This document shows positions 1-5,304 of a DNA stretch of 5,304 bases, in pieces. Numbering within the stretch: the first letter of the stretch is position 1; every line of letters begins with the position of its first letter. The translations under genes were made by a program, and so were the position numbers. This DNA comes from Alkalibaculum bacchi (lineage in GTDB: Bacteria > Bacillota > Clostridia > Eubacteriales > Alkalibacteraceae). The stretch is taken from the NCBI RefSeq assembly GCF_937875145.1, contig NZ_CALNCS010000070.1, positions 1 through 5,304 on the forward strand. The letters are read 5' to 3'. The notes under the pieces were generated by a model that worked only from the letters and a program-made list of their open reading frames with translations, was not told the DNA's origin and searched no databases.

Positions 1-869
1 GTTGAAATAATACCGTCTAGAATAATTGGTACTTTTTTATAAGCTGCTTCTAATATTGCTCCAACTAACGCTGCAATTTCAAGTCCCCCGATTTTAGCAA
101 GAGTGCCAACAGGGTCTTTTATATCGATATTATTGATTTCAATTGCCTTCTTAATTATTTCTTGTTTATGTATTAAAGCATCATCTTTTATTCCTGTTCC
201 TCGTCCGGTCACTTCTTCAATAGAGCAGCCTGTAAATACGGAAATAAGAGCTGAACTTGGTGTTGTATTCCCTATTCCTACTTCCCCTGTAGCCAAAAGA
301 TTTATACCAGAATCTATAGCATCCCTAGCAACTTTTGCACCTGTAAAAAGAGCTTGAAGAGCTTCTTTTCTACTCATTGCAGGTCCCTTAGCCATATTAT
401 CTGTCCCGTTTTTCACTCGATTAGCCATGAGTTCAGGTGGATTTAGTGGACCCACAATTCCGATATCTGTTGCGATAACATCCCCTCCCCCACTTCGAGC
501 GATAACGTTGACTCCTCCATTTTTATTCATATAAGCATAAAACAATTCAGCCGTAACCTCTTGAGGTGCAGCGCTTACTCCTTCAGCTACAACGCCATGA
601 TCACCTGCCATTAAAAGTACAGCTTTTCCTGTGATTTTAGGTTCAGCAGTGCCTTGGATTCCTGCAATTTGTTGAGCAATATCTTCTAATACCCCTAAGC
701 TTCGAAGAGGTTTAATCTTAGCATCTAAACGAGCTTGCATTCCTGCAAGAGATTTTTCGTCTAATCCTGTAATATTTGTTATTAGTTCCTGTAATCCTCT
801 TTCAAGTTCTTCTTCACTTGCTTTTTTTACATCTTCTAAATTATGAAATTTTTCGTTGATTATATTCAT
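1..869 (-). CDS. cobT: Nicotinate-nucleotide--dimethylbenzimidazole phosphoribosyltransferase (CobT), C-terminus cut by window edge
   Basis: CobT transfers phosphoribose from nicotinate mononucleotide to 5,6-dimethylbenzimidazole (or a similar base), giving the alpha-riboside phosphate used for the lower ligand of cobalamin. It is a cytosolic enzyme of nucleotide-loop assembly. The reading frame is open for 289 codons from the ATG at 867-869 and leaves the window at position 1. Visible family signatures are AGDHGVV (residues 88-94), GEVGIGNTTPSSAL (195-208, with the conserved Glu at 196) and the GRGTGIKDD stretch (222-230). The family is usually about 350 residues, so roughly the last 60 are missing, including the expected catalytic Glu near the C-terminus (Glu317 in Salmonella numbering). 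The start is supported by an AAGGAG site 8 nt upstream. The gene lies downstream of a cobalamin riboswitch, which agrees with the assignment. Further cobalamin genes may follow beyond the left edge. Confidence 0.96.
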   Translation of the reverse strand, partial: MNIINEKFHNLEDVKKASEEELERGLQELITNITGLDEKSLAGMQARLDAKIKPLRSLGVLEDIAQQIAGIQGTAEPKITGKAVLLMAGDHGVVAEGVSAAPQEVTAELFYAYMNKNGGVNVIARSGGGDVIATDIGIVGPLNPPELMANRVKNGTDNMAKGPAMSRKEALQALFTGAKVARDAIDSGINLLATGEVGIGNTTPSSALISVFTGCSIEEVTGRGTGIKDDALIHKQEIIKKAIEINNIDIKDPVGTLAKIGGLEIAALVGAILEAAYKKVPIILDGIIS

Positions 870-877
870 TTTTATAT

Positions 878-883
878 CTCCTT
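878..883 (-). promoter_or_regulatory. Ribosome binding site of cobT
   Basis: AAGGAG on the minus strand lies 8 nt before the ATG at 867-869. It fixes the cobT start and lies just after the hairpin-rich element at 902-1080. Confidence 0.85.
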
Positions 884-901
884 CAAATAAAATTATTGGT
901 A

Positions 902-1080
902 AATGAGCGTATCTTCTTACACCTCGTAATCGCCTAAAGCCGATTCCTCGGTCGCGACGTTCGCCTAATGAAAGCTTTGCTTTCATTTCGTATCCTTGAG
1001 ATTCCTCAACCAAATCGGCAAGCCGTTTGTCTGCTCCATCTCATGTCTACTGCGAAAGCTGCGCTTTCGCTTGGCTCACT
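902..1080 (-). repeat. Hairpin-rich element of unknown identity in the cobT leader (possible dispersed repeat or structured RNA)
   Basis: This stretch is visibly richer in G+C than the spacers around it and is packed with small inverted repeats: 1052-1059 with 1063-1070 (8 bp, GCGAAAGC type), 1011-1014 plus 1016-1019 with 1022-1025 plus 1026-1029 (8 bp with one bulge), 996-1000 with 1005-1009, 967-975 with 979-987 (9 bp), 954-957 with 961-964, and 940-943 with 948-951 (on the minus strand a GGAA, GNRA-type loop). The ends 1074-1080 and 902-908 can close the whole element. That closing stem contains a G-U pair only if read as minus-strand RNA; the plus-strand version has an A-C mismatch. The motifs GAGGAATC and TTAGGCGA each occur twice. 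No convincing protein is encoded. It sits after the riboswitch terminator and before the cobT ribosome binding site, so it would be in the read-through mRNA. I do not recognise the family. Confidence 0.55.
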
Positions 1081-1088
1081 GTTTGGCG

Positions 1089-1136
1089 AAAAAAAAATCC
1101 CGCCACAATAAATATATTTATTGTGGTCGGGATTTT
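1089..1136 (-). terminator. Intrinsic terminator of the cobalamin riboswitch
   Basis: On the minus strand a long hairpin is followed by nine T residues (1089-1097). The arms are 1103-1113 with 1116-1126 (CCACAATAAAT pairing), a one-base bulge at 1127, and 1098-1102 with 1128-1132 (ATCCCG-type base), extended by A/T pairs. It lies about 40 nt downstream of the aptamer and about 220 nt upstream of cobT. It is the likely expression platform: cobalamin binding would favour termination before cobT. I could not identify a convincing antiterminator by eye. Confidence 0.9.
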
Positions 1137-1177
1137 GCCGTCATCTCCGCCGCTTTCCATTTCAGAAAAGGCTCTTC

Positions 1178-1413
1178 AATCTTAGGCAGGTCTCCTGGCT
1201 TTGACTCAAATGTCCTCTCGCCCCTTCCCAGCATTAGCCAGTGGTTAGCGTAGACTCGTCATTACAGTGGTGGGTCCGCACCGGACTTTAAGCAGTCGAA
1301 ATCTACAAATCATAGATTTATGATTTCCTTGCATGAGTTCGCCAACAACGTCTTTGTCGTTGGACGAGCTATCACCGGTTTCCCTATTCTCCTCATATGA
1401 GGCACCTAAAATT
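1178..1413 (-). promoter_or_regulatory. Cobalamin (B12) riboswitch aptamer controlling cobT
   Basis: The minus strand carries the hallmark elements in order. The 5' P1 strand AATTTTAGG (1405-1413) is followed by GTGCC and a GGGAAACCGGTG core segment (about 1374-1385). Next come GCGGACCCACCACTGTAA (1262-1279), CCACTGGC with GCTGGGAAGG (about 1225-1244), and the B12 box AAGCCAGGAGACCTGCC (1185-1201). The 3' P1 strand CCTAAGATT (1178-1186) pairs with the 5' strand with a single G-U wobble. The aptamer is about 236 nt, normal for this class with its variable internal hairpins. An intrinsic terminator follows and then cobT, so control is most likely by cobalamin-dependent transcription termination (inferred from the layout). 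Confidence 0.96.
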
Positions 1414-1437
1414 GCTTACATATTTTAATTTATTTAC

Positions 1438-1465
1438 ATTATATCAAATAGATCAAAATAGTCAA
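1438..1465 (-). promoter_or_regulatory. Promoter of the riboswitch-cobT transcript
   Basis: On the minus strand, TTGACT (1460-1465) and TATAAT (1438-1443) are 16 bp apart, and the -10 is extended by TG (TGATATAAT). This is close to the housekeeping sigma consensus. Transcription would begin around 1430, about 17 nt before the first P1 base of the aptamer. A small inverted repeat (AGTCA at 1460-1464, TGACT at 1471-1475) overlaps the -35. Confidence 0.85.
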
Positions 1466-1513
1466 TAGAATGACTTTATTTTTTATGATTACTGTATATG
1501 CTTTCATTCAGGT

Positions 1514-1575
1514 AATCTGCTATTTATTTATGATATAATATTCACATCAGCAGATTAGCTCGCAGACAATCTGCG
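1514..1575 (+). repeat. Repeated GCAGATT/AATCTGC half-sites around the DUF2284 promoter
   Basis: The 7-mer AATCTGC occurs at 1514-1520 and 1568-1574, and its complement GCAGATT at 1550-1556. The copies flank the -10 at 1534-1539. The second and third form an inverted repeat with an 11-nt spacer, and an overlapping tighter hairpin is CGCAGA (1561-1566) with TCTGCG (1570-1575). These could be operator half-sites or alternative hairpins in the 5' leader. The binding factor is unknown. Confidence 0.5.
1531..1539 (+). promoter_or_regulatory. Extended -10 promoter for the DUF2284 gene
   Basis: TGATATAAT forms an extended -10 (TATAAT at 1534-1539) without a good -35 at the usual distance. The start would be near 1546, giving a leader of about 80 nt before the ATG at 1625. 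A second TATAAT at 1585-1590 is a weaker alternative because it has neither the TG extension nor a -35. Confidence 0.6.
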
Positions 1576-1624
1576 ACTTGTATTTATAATACTAATATAA
1601 AATCAAAAAAGTGAGGCAGATAAT

Positions 1625-2176
1625 ATGATTACTCGGGAAGAAATTGAAAAGAAGATTACAGAATATCCTATATTTGAATACGCATTTTTTGATACAAGTG
1701 AATTAAGTTTTTATCCTAATGTAAGAACCATATGTGAAGTTCAATGTCCTCAATATGGAAAATCCTGGTCTTGTCCACCAGCAGTAGGTGTATTAGAAGA
1801 ATGTAAGAAAAGGTGCTTATCATATAAGGATGCTTTTATCTTTAGCACCGTTTCAGAAGTACAAGATACGCTCAATATGGAAGAGAGTCTTTCAACAAGA
1901 GGCGAACACATCGATATTGTAAACCAAATAAGAAAAGATGTCTTTCCTAGGGATGAAGACATCTTAATTCTCACAGCAGAATCCTGTAGCATATGTGAAA
2001 AATGTACATATCCTGATAGCCCTTGTAAACACAAAGATAGAATGTATCCTTGTATTGAAAGTCAGACCATAATCGTAACGGAAATATGCGAAAATCACAA
2101 TATGTCCTTTTTAAACGGTCATAATATCATCACCTGGTTTTGCTTAATTTTATACAACAAAAAAGATTATAAGTAA
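1625..2176 (+). CDS. DUF2284 family Cys-rich, predicted metal-binding protein
   Basis: A 183-residue soluble protein of the DUF2284 family, described as predicted metal-binding; its reaction is not established. The diagnostic parts are CPQYGKSWSCPP (residues 41-52), a further Cys pair at 60 and 64, and the cluster C121-x2-C124-x2-C127 with C134, followed by DRMYPCIES (138-146) and the C-terminal NGHNIITWF block (164-172). The 12 cysteines, with ferredoxin-like CxxCxxC spacing, suggest an Fe-S cluster or another metal site (inference). No signal peptide or membrane segment is seen. The ATG is preceded by a GTGAGG ribosome binding site 8 nt upstream. The length is normal for the family. The gene is monocistronic and ends at the terminator at 2221-2255. 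It is divergent from the riboswitch-controlled cobT unit but has its own promoter and no visible riboswitch, so a cobalamin role is only suggested by position. Confidence 0.88.
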   Translation: MITREEIEKKITEYPIFEYAFFDTSELSFYPNVRTICEVQCPQYGKSWSCPPAVGVLEECKKRCLSYKDAFIFSTVSEVQDTLNMEESLSTRGEHIDIVNQIRKDVFPRDEDILILTAESCSICEKCTYPDSPCKHKDRMYPCIESQTIIVTEICENHNMSFLNGHNIITWFCLILYNKKDYK

Positions 2177-2220
2177 AATCCTATGGCCAAAAATGTCTGT
2201 TGAATGAAATGCCTTTAAAT

Positions 2221-2255
2221 AAAAATCAGTAGAAGCTTTTGCTCTACTGATTTTT
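2221..2255. terminator. Bidirectional intrinsic terminator
   Basis: TCAGTAGA (2226-2233) pairs with TCTACTGA (2243-2250), with an inner GC/GC pair around a TTTT loop. The stem is flanked by AAAAA on the left and TTTTT on the right, so it can end transcription on both strands. It serves the DUF2284 gene on the plus strand and the MATE gene plus downstream kinase remnant on the minus strand. Confidence 0.88.
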
Positions 2256-2449
2256 ATTGTTCTGTAAAACTTCTGGAATTCTCTCAAAACAATCGTTTAA
2301 CTGCCGTTCAATATAGTCGTCTATATCAATAACAGGTATTGCAAATTCTTAACTTAACAACCTAGAAAAAGTAGTTTTGCTACTTCGAGGCATACCTATT
2401 AATACTATTTTATTTTTTACCCTTCTCACGTCTACTGAGACACTACAAT
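2244..2449 (-). pseudogene. Remnant of a shikimate-kinase-like P-loop kinase gene
   Basis: Reading the minus strand from about the GTG at 2427-2429 gives 61 codons plus a stop, resembling the N-terminus of shikimate kinase: KNKIVLIGMPRSSKTT, then an in-frame TAA (2349-2351, codon 27), then EFAIPVIDIDDYIERQ. In the family the first part is a Walker A loop (GxxGxGK[S/T]) and the second is the conserved strand with the ID.D.IE motif. Here the two inner P-loop glycines are R and S, so nucleotide binding is doubtful even if the stop were read. The frame ends at a TAG (2244-2246) inside the terminator hairpin, about 100 residues short of a normal enzyme of about 170. It lies directly after the MATE stop on the same strand with no promoter seen. 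Shikimate kinase is the best match by eye; another small P-loop kinase is possible. Confidence 0.72.
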
Positions 2450-3847
2450 TTAGCGTTCGAAAATTTCTCTTTTAACTTCTTTTTGCTCCGCCAAATGGGT
2501 CTTTCCTTTAACTCGATTTAAATATATAACGTACCATGTAACCAAAACAATTCCCTTGAATACACTGCTTAAACTTACACTCCACCACACACCAGTAACA
2601 CCTAGTACCGCATTAGATGAAAGAAAGACTGCTGCTGGAATTCTAAGACTTGTAAAAACAATGCTCACAACAGAAGGAGGTACTGTTTTTCCTAATCCAT
2701 TAAATGCACCAGCTGTTGTAATTTCTAAGCACATAAACAATTGAGAAATTCCAAGTATTTTCAAATACTTGACTCCATAATAGATGGCTTCTTTTTCAGA
2801 CAAAAATATGCTAAATATTGGCCTCGCACCAAAAATCAGTAAAACCGTAGTAATAAGTCCTATAGTCGTCATAATCCTCACGGCGATATGATAGCCTTTA
2901 TTGATTCGATCCCACTTTTTCGCTCCATAGTTTTGACCTACAAAGGCCGCTAAAGCTGTAGAAAAACCATTCGCTGTATTCCAAGATATGGATTCTATTT
3001 GAGATCCTATTTGTTGTACTGCTACAGGTACAGGACCCCACTGAGCTATAAGTCTTGCAATGATCATAGATATAAAAGTAAAAAGTCCATTTTGCAACGC
3101 AACCGGTAGACCCAATGTAAATACTTTTTTTAGTATATTCCAATTAGGTACTTGAAAAAAACCCACTTTAGAGGTATAGGATAATTGAGCTTTAACTGCC
3201 TTAAACAAGAAAAAAGTCACAATCATTTGTGCAAAAACCGTGGCAATTGCTGCACCTTCTACTCCTAAAACAGGAAATGGTCCTATTCCAAAAATCAAAA
3301 GGGGATCTAGAATAATATTTGTAATAACGCCTATGACATTAATATAGAAAGGCGTTCGACTGTTTCCATGCCCATTTAAAACTCCGGTCAGCACAGGATT
3401 TAAAAATGTAAAAATCATCCCATATGAGACAATGAGCAAGTAATCCTTAGCCATTTGAATAACAGAAGGATCTCCTAAATGGAAGAAATCAATTAGTGAA
3501 TCTTTGAATACTATGAGAACTGTACTATAAATAAGAGCCAGAAAAATAACTAGCTGCAAACAGCTTCTAATAAACTCTAGAGCAGATTTTATATTCTTTC
3601 CTCCTATAGACTGAGCCACGCCTACTTCTGCACCAATTCTAGGTATCATAATAAACGCCATAGCCAACCATGGGAAAAAGCCAGCAGTACCAACTCCTGC
3701 TACAGCTTTGCTGCCTAGCTTGCCAATAAAAATCATATCAGCTAAACTATAGGTCATTTGAATAAAAGAAGACCCCATAATTGGGAGTGCCAATTTTAAT
3801 AGTGTCTTTTGTATGCTACCTTCTGTTAATAAATTTACTTCTTTCAA
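2450..3847 (-). CDS. MATE family efflux transporter (NorM/DinF-like)
   Basis: An integral membrane transporter of 465 residues, the usual length for MATE proteins with 12 membrane helices. MATE proteins export cationic drugs or metabolites in exchange for Na+ or H+; the substrate cannot be told from sequence. The N-terminus shows the family pattern: ILTEGS-type lead (LLTEGSIQKTLLKLALP), the Q-x3-SLADMIFIGKLG segment, and RIGAEVGVAQSIGG (about 70-83). The internal repeat follows after GVLNGHGNSRTPFYINVIG and ILDPLLIFG. The second half has GLPVALQNGLF, AFVGQNYGAKK and AFNGLGKTVPPSVVS. The start is TTG (3845-3847), chosen because an AAGGAG site lies exactly 8 nt upstream and the protein then begins at the normal family position. 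The C-terminal tail is charged and cytosolic. It is divergent from a two-component system across a spacer of about 215 bp, so regulation by that system is possible but unproven. Confidence 0.95.
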   Translation of the reverse strand: MKEVNLLTEGSIQKTLLKLALPIMGSSFIQMTYSLADMIFIGKLGSKAVAGVGTAGFFPWLAMAFIMIPRIGAEVGVAQSIGGKNIKSALEFIRSCLQLVIFLALIYSTVLIVFKDSLIDFFHLGDPSVIQMAKDYLLIVSYGMIFTFLNPVLTGVLNGHGNSRTPFYINVIGVITNIILDPLLIFGIGPFPVLGVEGAAIATVFAQMIVTFFLFKAVKAQLSYTSKVGFFQVPNWNILKKVFTLGLPVALQNGLFTFISMIIARLIAQWGPVPVAVQQIGSQIESISWNTANGFSTALAAFVGQNYGAKKWDRINKGYHIAVRIMTTIGLITTVLLIFGARPIFSIFLSEKEAIYYGVKYLKILGISQLFMCLEITTAGAFNGLGKTVPPSVVSIVFTSLRIPAAVFLSSNAVLGVTGVWWSVSLSSVFKGIVLVTWYVIYLNRVKGKTHLAEQKEVKREIFER

Positions 3848-3855
3848 TGTCTGTT

Positions 3856-3861
3856 CTCCTT
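3856..3861 (-). promoter_or_regulatory. Ribosome binding site deciding the TTG start of the MATE gene
   Basis: AAGGAG on the minus strand is 8 nt before TTG 3845-3847. No ATG lies at a suitable distance, so this site is the main reason to accept the TTG start. Confidence 0.8.
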
Positions 3862-3882
3862 GACGTTAGATCATGATAGAGT

Positions 3883-3891
3883 ATTATAACA
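3883..3891 (-). promoter_or_regulatory. Extended -10 promoter of the MATE gene
   Basis: The minus strand reads TGTTATAAT, an extended -10 with TATAAT at 3883-3888. No good -35 is seen at 16-18 bp. The start would be near 3876, giving a short leader of about 30 nt. The 8-bp palindrome ATCATGAT (3870-3877) sits at the expected start point and could be an operator. Confidence 0.6.
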
Positions 3892-4004
3892 TAATTGCTC
3901 TTAATTTACCTCTAAAGGGTAAAAAACTAAATTTATAGATTAAGACTTTATCATATTATTCTCTTGTCGATCATATTAAACTATAGAAATTTTCTCATTA
4001 TTTG

Positions 4005-4039
4005 CGTGAAATTTTCGTAACTTCTACCGTCATAATCTA
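4005..4039 (+). promoter_or_regulatory. Three CGT-led direct repeats upstream of the response regulator (candidate OmpR-family sites)
   Basis: CGTGAAATTTT (4005), CGTAACTTCTAC (4016) and CGTCATAATCTA (4028) begin 11 and 12 bp apart, about one helical turn, and end just before the -10 TATAAT at 4041-4046. OmpR/PhoB-type regulators commonly bind tandem direct repeats with this period, often near -35, so autoregulation is a reasonable inference. The repeats are short and share mainly CGTnA and a T-rich tail. Confidence 0.4.
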
Positions 4040-4040
4040 T

Positions 4041-4046
4041 TATAAT
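4041..4046 (+). promoter_or_regulatory. Probable -10 of the two-component operon
   Basis: TATAAT lies 16 bp before the regulator's ATG, with no recognisable -35 at 16-18 bp. The missing -35 would fit a promoter that needs an activator bound at the repeats just upstream. The resulting leader would be extremely short, so an additional upstream promoter is possible. Confidence 0.45.
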
Positions 4047-4062
4047 TAAAATGAGGTGACAT

Positions 4063-4764
4063 ATGAACGAAAAAATATTTATTGCAGAAGATGAGGATCA
4101 CATTAGAGAGACGATTAAAGCCTTTCTTGAAAGCGAAGGCTATGAAGTATTTGACTTTAAAAATGGAGACCTACTCTATGAGAGTTTTATAAAGACAAAA
4201 TGTGATTTGGTCATTTTAGATGTTTTAATGCCGGGCTCTACAGGATTTGAAATAACGAAAAAGATTAGAGATATTAGCACTGTACCAATTATTATCCTTA
4301 CAGCAAAAGACAGCGATTTAGATTATGCAACAGGGATCAATCTAGGTAGCGATGATTATTTTACGAAGCCCTTTAGTGCCATCTCCTTAGTAATGAGGGT
4401 AAAGGCCATACTGCGAAGAGTTAAACTAGACAAACAGTTACAAGAAAGCGATGAAAAACAGGAAAATTCTCTTACCTTCGGTCAAATCTCCATTAACCGA
4501 AAGGCCATGAAAATCACCGTTAATGGTGCTCTTATAGACTTTTCACCTACAGAATACAATCTTCTACTCTATTTGATTGAAAATGCAGATCGAGCAGTAT
4601 CAAGAGAAGAACTGCTCAATGAAATATGGGGTTACGAAAAAGACATTGAAACTCGTGCTTGTGACGATACCGTGCGCAGAATCCGAAAAAAGCTCGTCCA
4701 TACCAATACAAAAGTAGAAACCATATGGGGCTTTGGCTTTACTATGAAGGTGGTTGACCCTTGA
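4063..4764 (+). CDS. OmpR/PhoB-family response regulator
   Basis: A cytosolic DNA-binding regulator of 233 residues, normal for the family. The receiver domain (about 3-117) has the acidic pair E9/D10, the phosphoacceptor D53 in LDVLMP, T80 in ILTAK and K102 in TKPF, so all key residues are present. A linker of about 20 residues leads to a winged-helix output domain (about 137-230) with the typical FSPTEYNLLLYL, SREELLNEIWGY, DDTVRRIRKKL recognition helix and the C-terminal WGFGF hairpin. The ATG follows a strong GAGGTGA ribosome binding site (4053-4059). The stop codon overlaps the start of the downstream sensor kinase by 4 nt (TTGA), which implies translational coupling and a cognate pair. 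Candidate autoregulatory repeats lie upstream. The target genes are unknown; the divergent MATE gene is the nearest candidate. Confidence 0.96.
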   Translation: MNEKIFIAEDEDHIRETIKAFLESEGYEVFDFKNGDLLYESFIKTKCDLVILDVLMPGSTGFEITKKIRDISTVPIIILTAKDSDLDYATGINLGSDDYFTKPFSAISLVMRVKAILRRVKLDKQLQESDEKQENSLTFGQISINRKAMKITVNGALIDFSPTEYNLLLYLIENADRAVSREELLNEIWGYEKDIETRACDDTVRRIRKKLVHTNTKVETIWGFGFTMKVVDP

Positions 4765-5304
4765 AAGATACGAAAAAAAGCATAAAATTTAGGCTTATTT
4801 CTAGAGTAATCCTACTCATACTCATTGTATTTATATTTATTTCTATGGTTTTTGATTTTTTGATCTCTCAGTATATGAAAAACAATGCAAATGAGGTATT
4901 ACATAATTCTAGAGATTACATTGTGCAAGGTCCGATGGACAGCGGCAGAGAACCACAAATACCTCATAAGCCAAAGCCTAATGGCACTCCCATGGGAAAA
5001 GCTGAAACGGTAGTCTTAACATCAAATTATGTTATACTACACCCTACCCAATCTTTAGACAAATACTTTGACAATAGAGACTTACAGGATTTTACTATAG
5101 AAATGAAAGCTCAAAAAATCAACTTAGATACTAGTGAAATACAAAAGCTTTCGACAGACTCAGGATTATACTATTTTACTTCAATATCTAAATCTGATAT
5201 GGATTTAGATCCATTCTATATTGTCAATTTTATTAATATGTCTCATCTAAATGAATTTAAAGTGAATCTTAGCCGTATTTTATGGATTATCATGATTCTT
5301 GCTT
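4761..5304 (+). CDS. Membrane sensor histidine kinase, N-terminal sensor part only (cut by window edge)
   Basis: The frame is open for 181 codons to the right edge. It starts with a short basic cytosolic tail (KDTKKSIKFR), then a first membrane helix (about 12-35), an extracytoplasmic region of about 135 residues (36-172), and the beginning of a second helix (from about 173, ILWIIMILA). That is the layout of a classical sensor kinase; HAMP, His box and ATPase domains should follow outside the window, so the kinase assignment rests on topology and on the overlap with the response regulator. The start is TTG 4761-4763, overlapping the regulator's TGA, with GAAGGTGG (4746-4753) 7 nt upstream. 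The next in-frame ATG (codon 29) would cut the first helix. The sensor region has a proline-rich stretch (residues 58-77, six prolines) and no sensor family that I recognise. The ligand is unknown. Confidence 0.85.
   Translation, partial: MKDTKKSIKFRLISRVILLILIVFIFISMVFDFLISQYMKNNANEVLHNSRDYIVQGPMDSGREPQIPHKPKPNGTPMGKAETVVLTSNYVILHPTQSLDKYFDNRDLQDFTIEMKAQKINLDTSEIQKLSTDSGLYYFTSISKSDMDLDPFYIVNFINMSHLNEFKVNLSRILWIIMILA

Noticed and set aside
103..357. Open plus-strand frame of 84 codons with a hydrophobic start
   Set aside because: It is the antisense of the conserved cobT coding sequence, and the minus-strand frame has clear family motifs; no ribosome binding site was noted.
1007..1045. Tiny minus-strand frame (12 codons from ATG) inside the hairpin element, possible leader peptide
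   Set aside because: No ribosome binding site precedes it and it overlaps the predicted hairpins; nothing supports translation.
1105..1124. A+T-rich perfect inverted repeat considered as a mobile element end or protein operator
   Set aside because: It is the stem of the riboswitch terminator, followed by nine T on the minus strand, which fully explains it.
996..1253. Open plus-strand frame of 85 codons
   Set aside because: It begins with TTG inside the hairpin element and runs through the terminator and B12 box of the riboswitch on the other strand; those RNA features explain the sequence.
1750..2034. Minus-strand frame of 94 codons opposite DUF2284
   Set aside because: Shadow of the DUF2284 gene, which has the family motifs and a good ribosome binding site.
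2556..2744. Plus-strand frame of 62 codons
   Set aside because: Antisense shadow of the MATE transporter gene.
2898..3143. Minus-strand frame of 81 codons within the MATE gene
   Set aside because: An out-of-frame overlap with the MATE frame, whose membrane pattern and conserved blocks run unbroken through this region.

Overview
The window looks like chromosomal DNA from a low-GC, Gram-positive anaerobe of the Clostridia type. The signs are A+T-rich spacers, AGGAGG-like ribosome binding sites, two TTG starts, consensus or extended -10 promoters, an OmpR-family regulator overlapping its kinase gene, and cobalamin synthesis under a cobalamin riboswitch. Genus and species cannot be fixed from the sequence alone.

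Left part (1-1465, minus strand): a cobalamin-controlled transcription unit. Reading leftwards, it has a consensus promoter (1438-1465), a complete cobalamin riboswitch aptamer (1178-1413) with its B12 box, a strong intrinsic terminator (1089-1136), a compact unexplained run of hairpins of about 180 bp (902-1080), and then a ribosome binding site and cobT. The cobT gene runs off the left edge after 289 codons. When cobalamin is plentiful the leader should terminate. When it is scarce, CobT is made for lower-ligand (nucleotide loop) assembly.

Middle part (1511-2449): a divergent plus-strand gene encodes a Cys-rich DUF2284 protein. It has an extended -10 promoter surrounded by repeated GCAGATT half-sites. 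It ends at a bidirectional terminator (2221-2255). Facing it is the remnant of a shikimate-kinase-like gene (2244-2449, minus), with a damaged P-loop and an in-frame stop.

Right part (2450-5304): a MATE-family efflux transporter (minus) is divergent from a two-component system (plus). The latter is an OmpR/PhoB-type response regulator whose stop codon overlaps the TTG start of a membrane sensor kinase, cut by the right edge. Three CGT-led direct repeats spaced 11-12 bp apart sit just upstream of the regulator's -10 and could be binding sites for it. Whether the two-component system controls the transporter is open.

No clearly new multi-gene system is visible. The most unexplained items are the hairpin-rich element between the riboswitch terminator and cobT, and the kinase remnant. 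No tRNA, rRNA, CRISPR array or transposase gene was seen.
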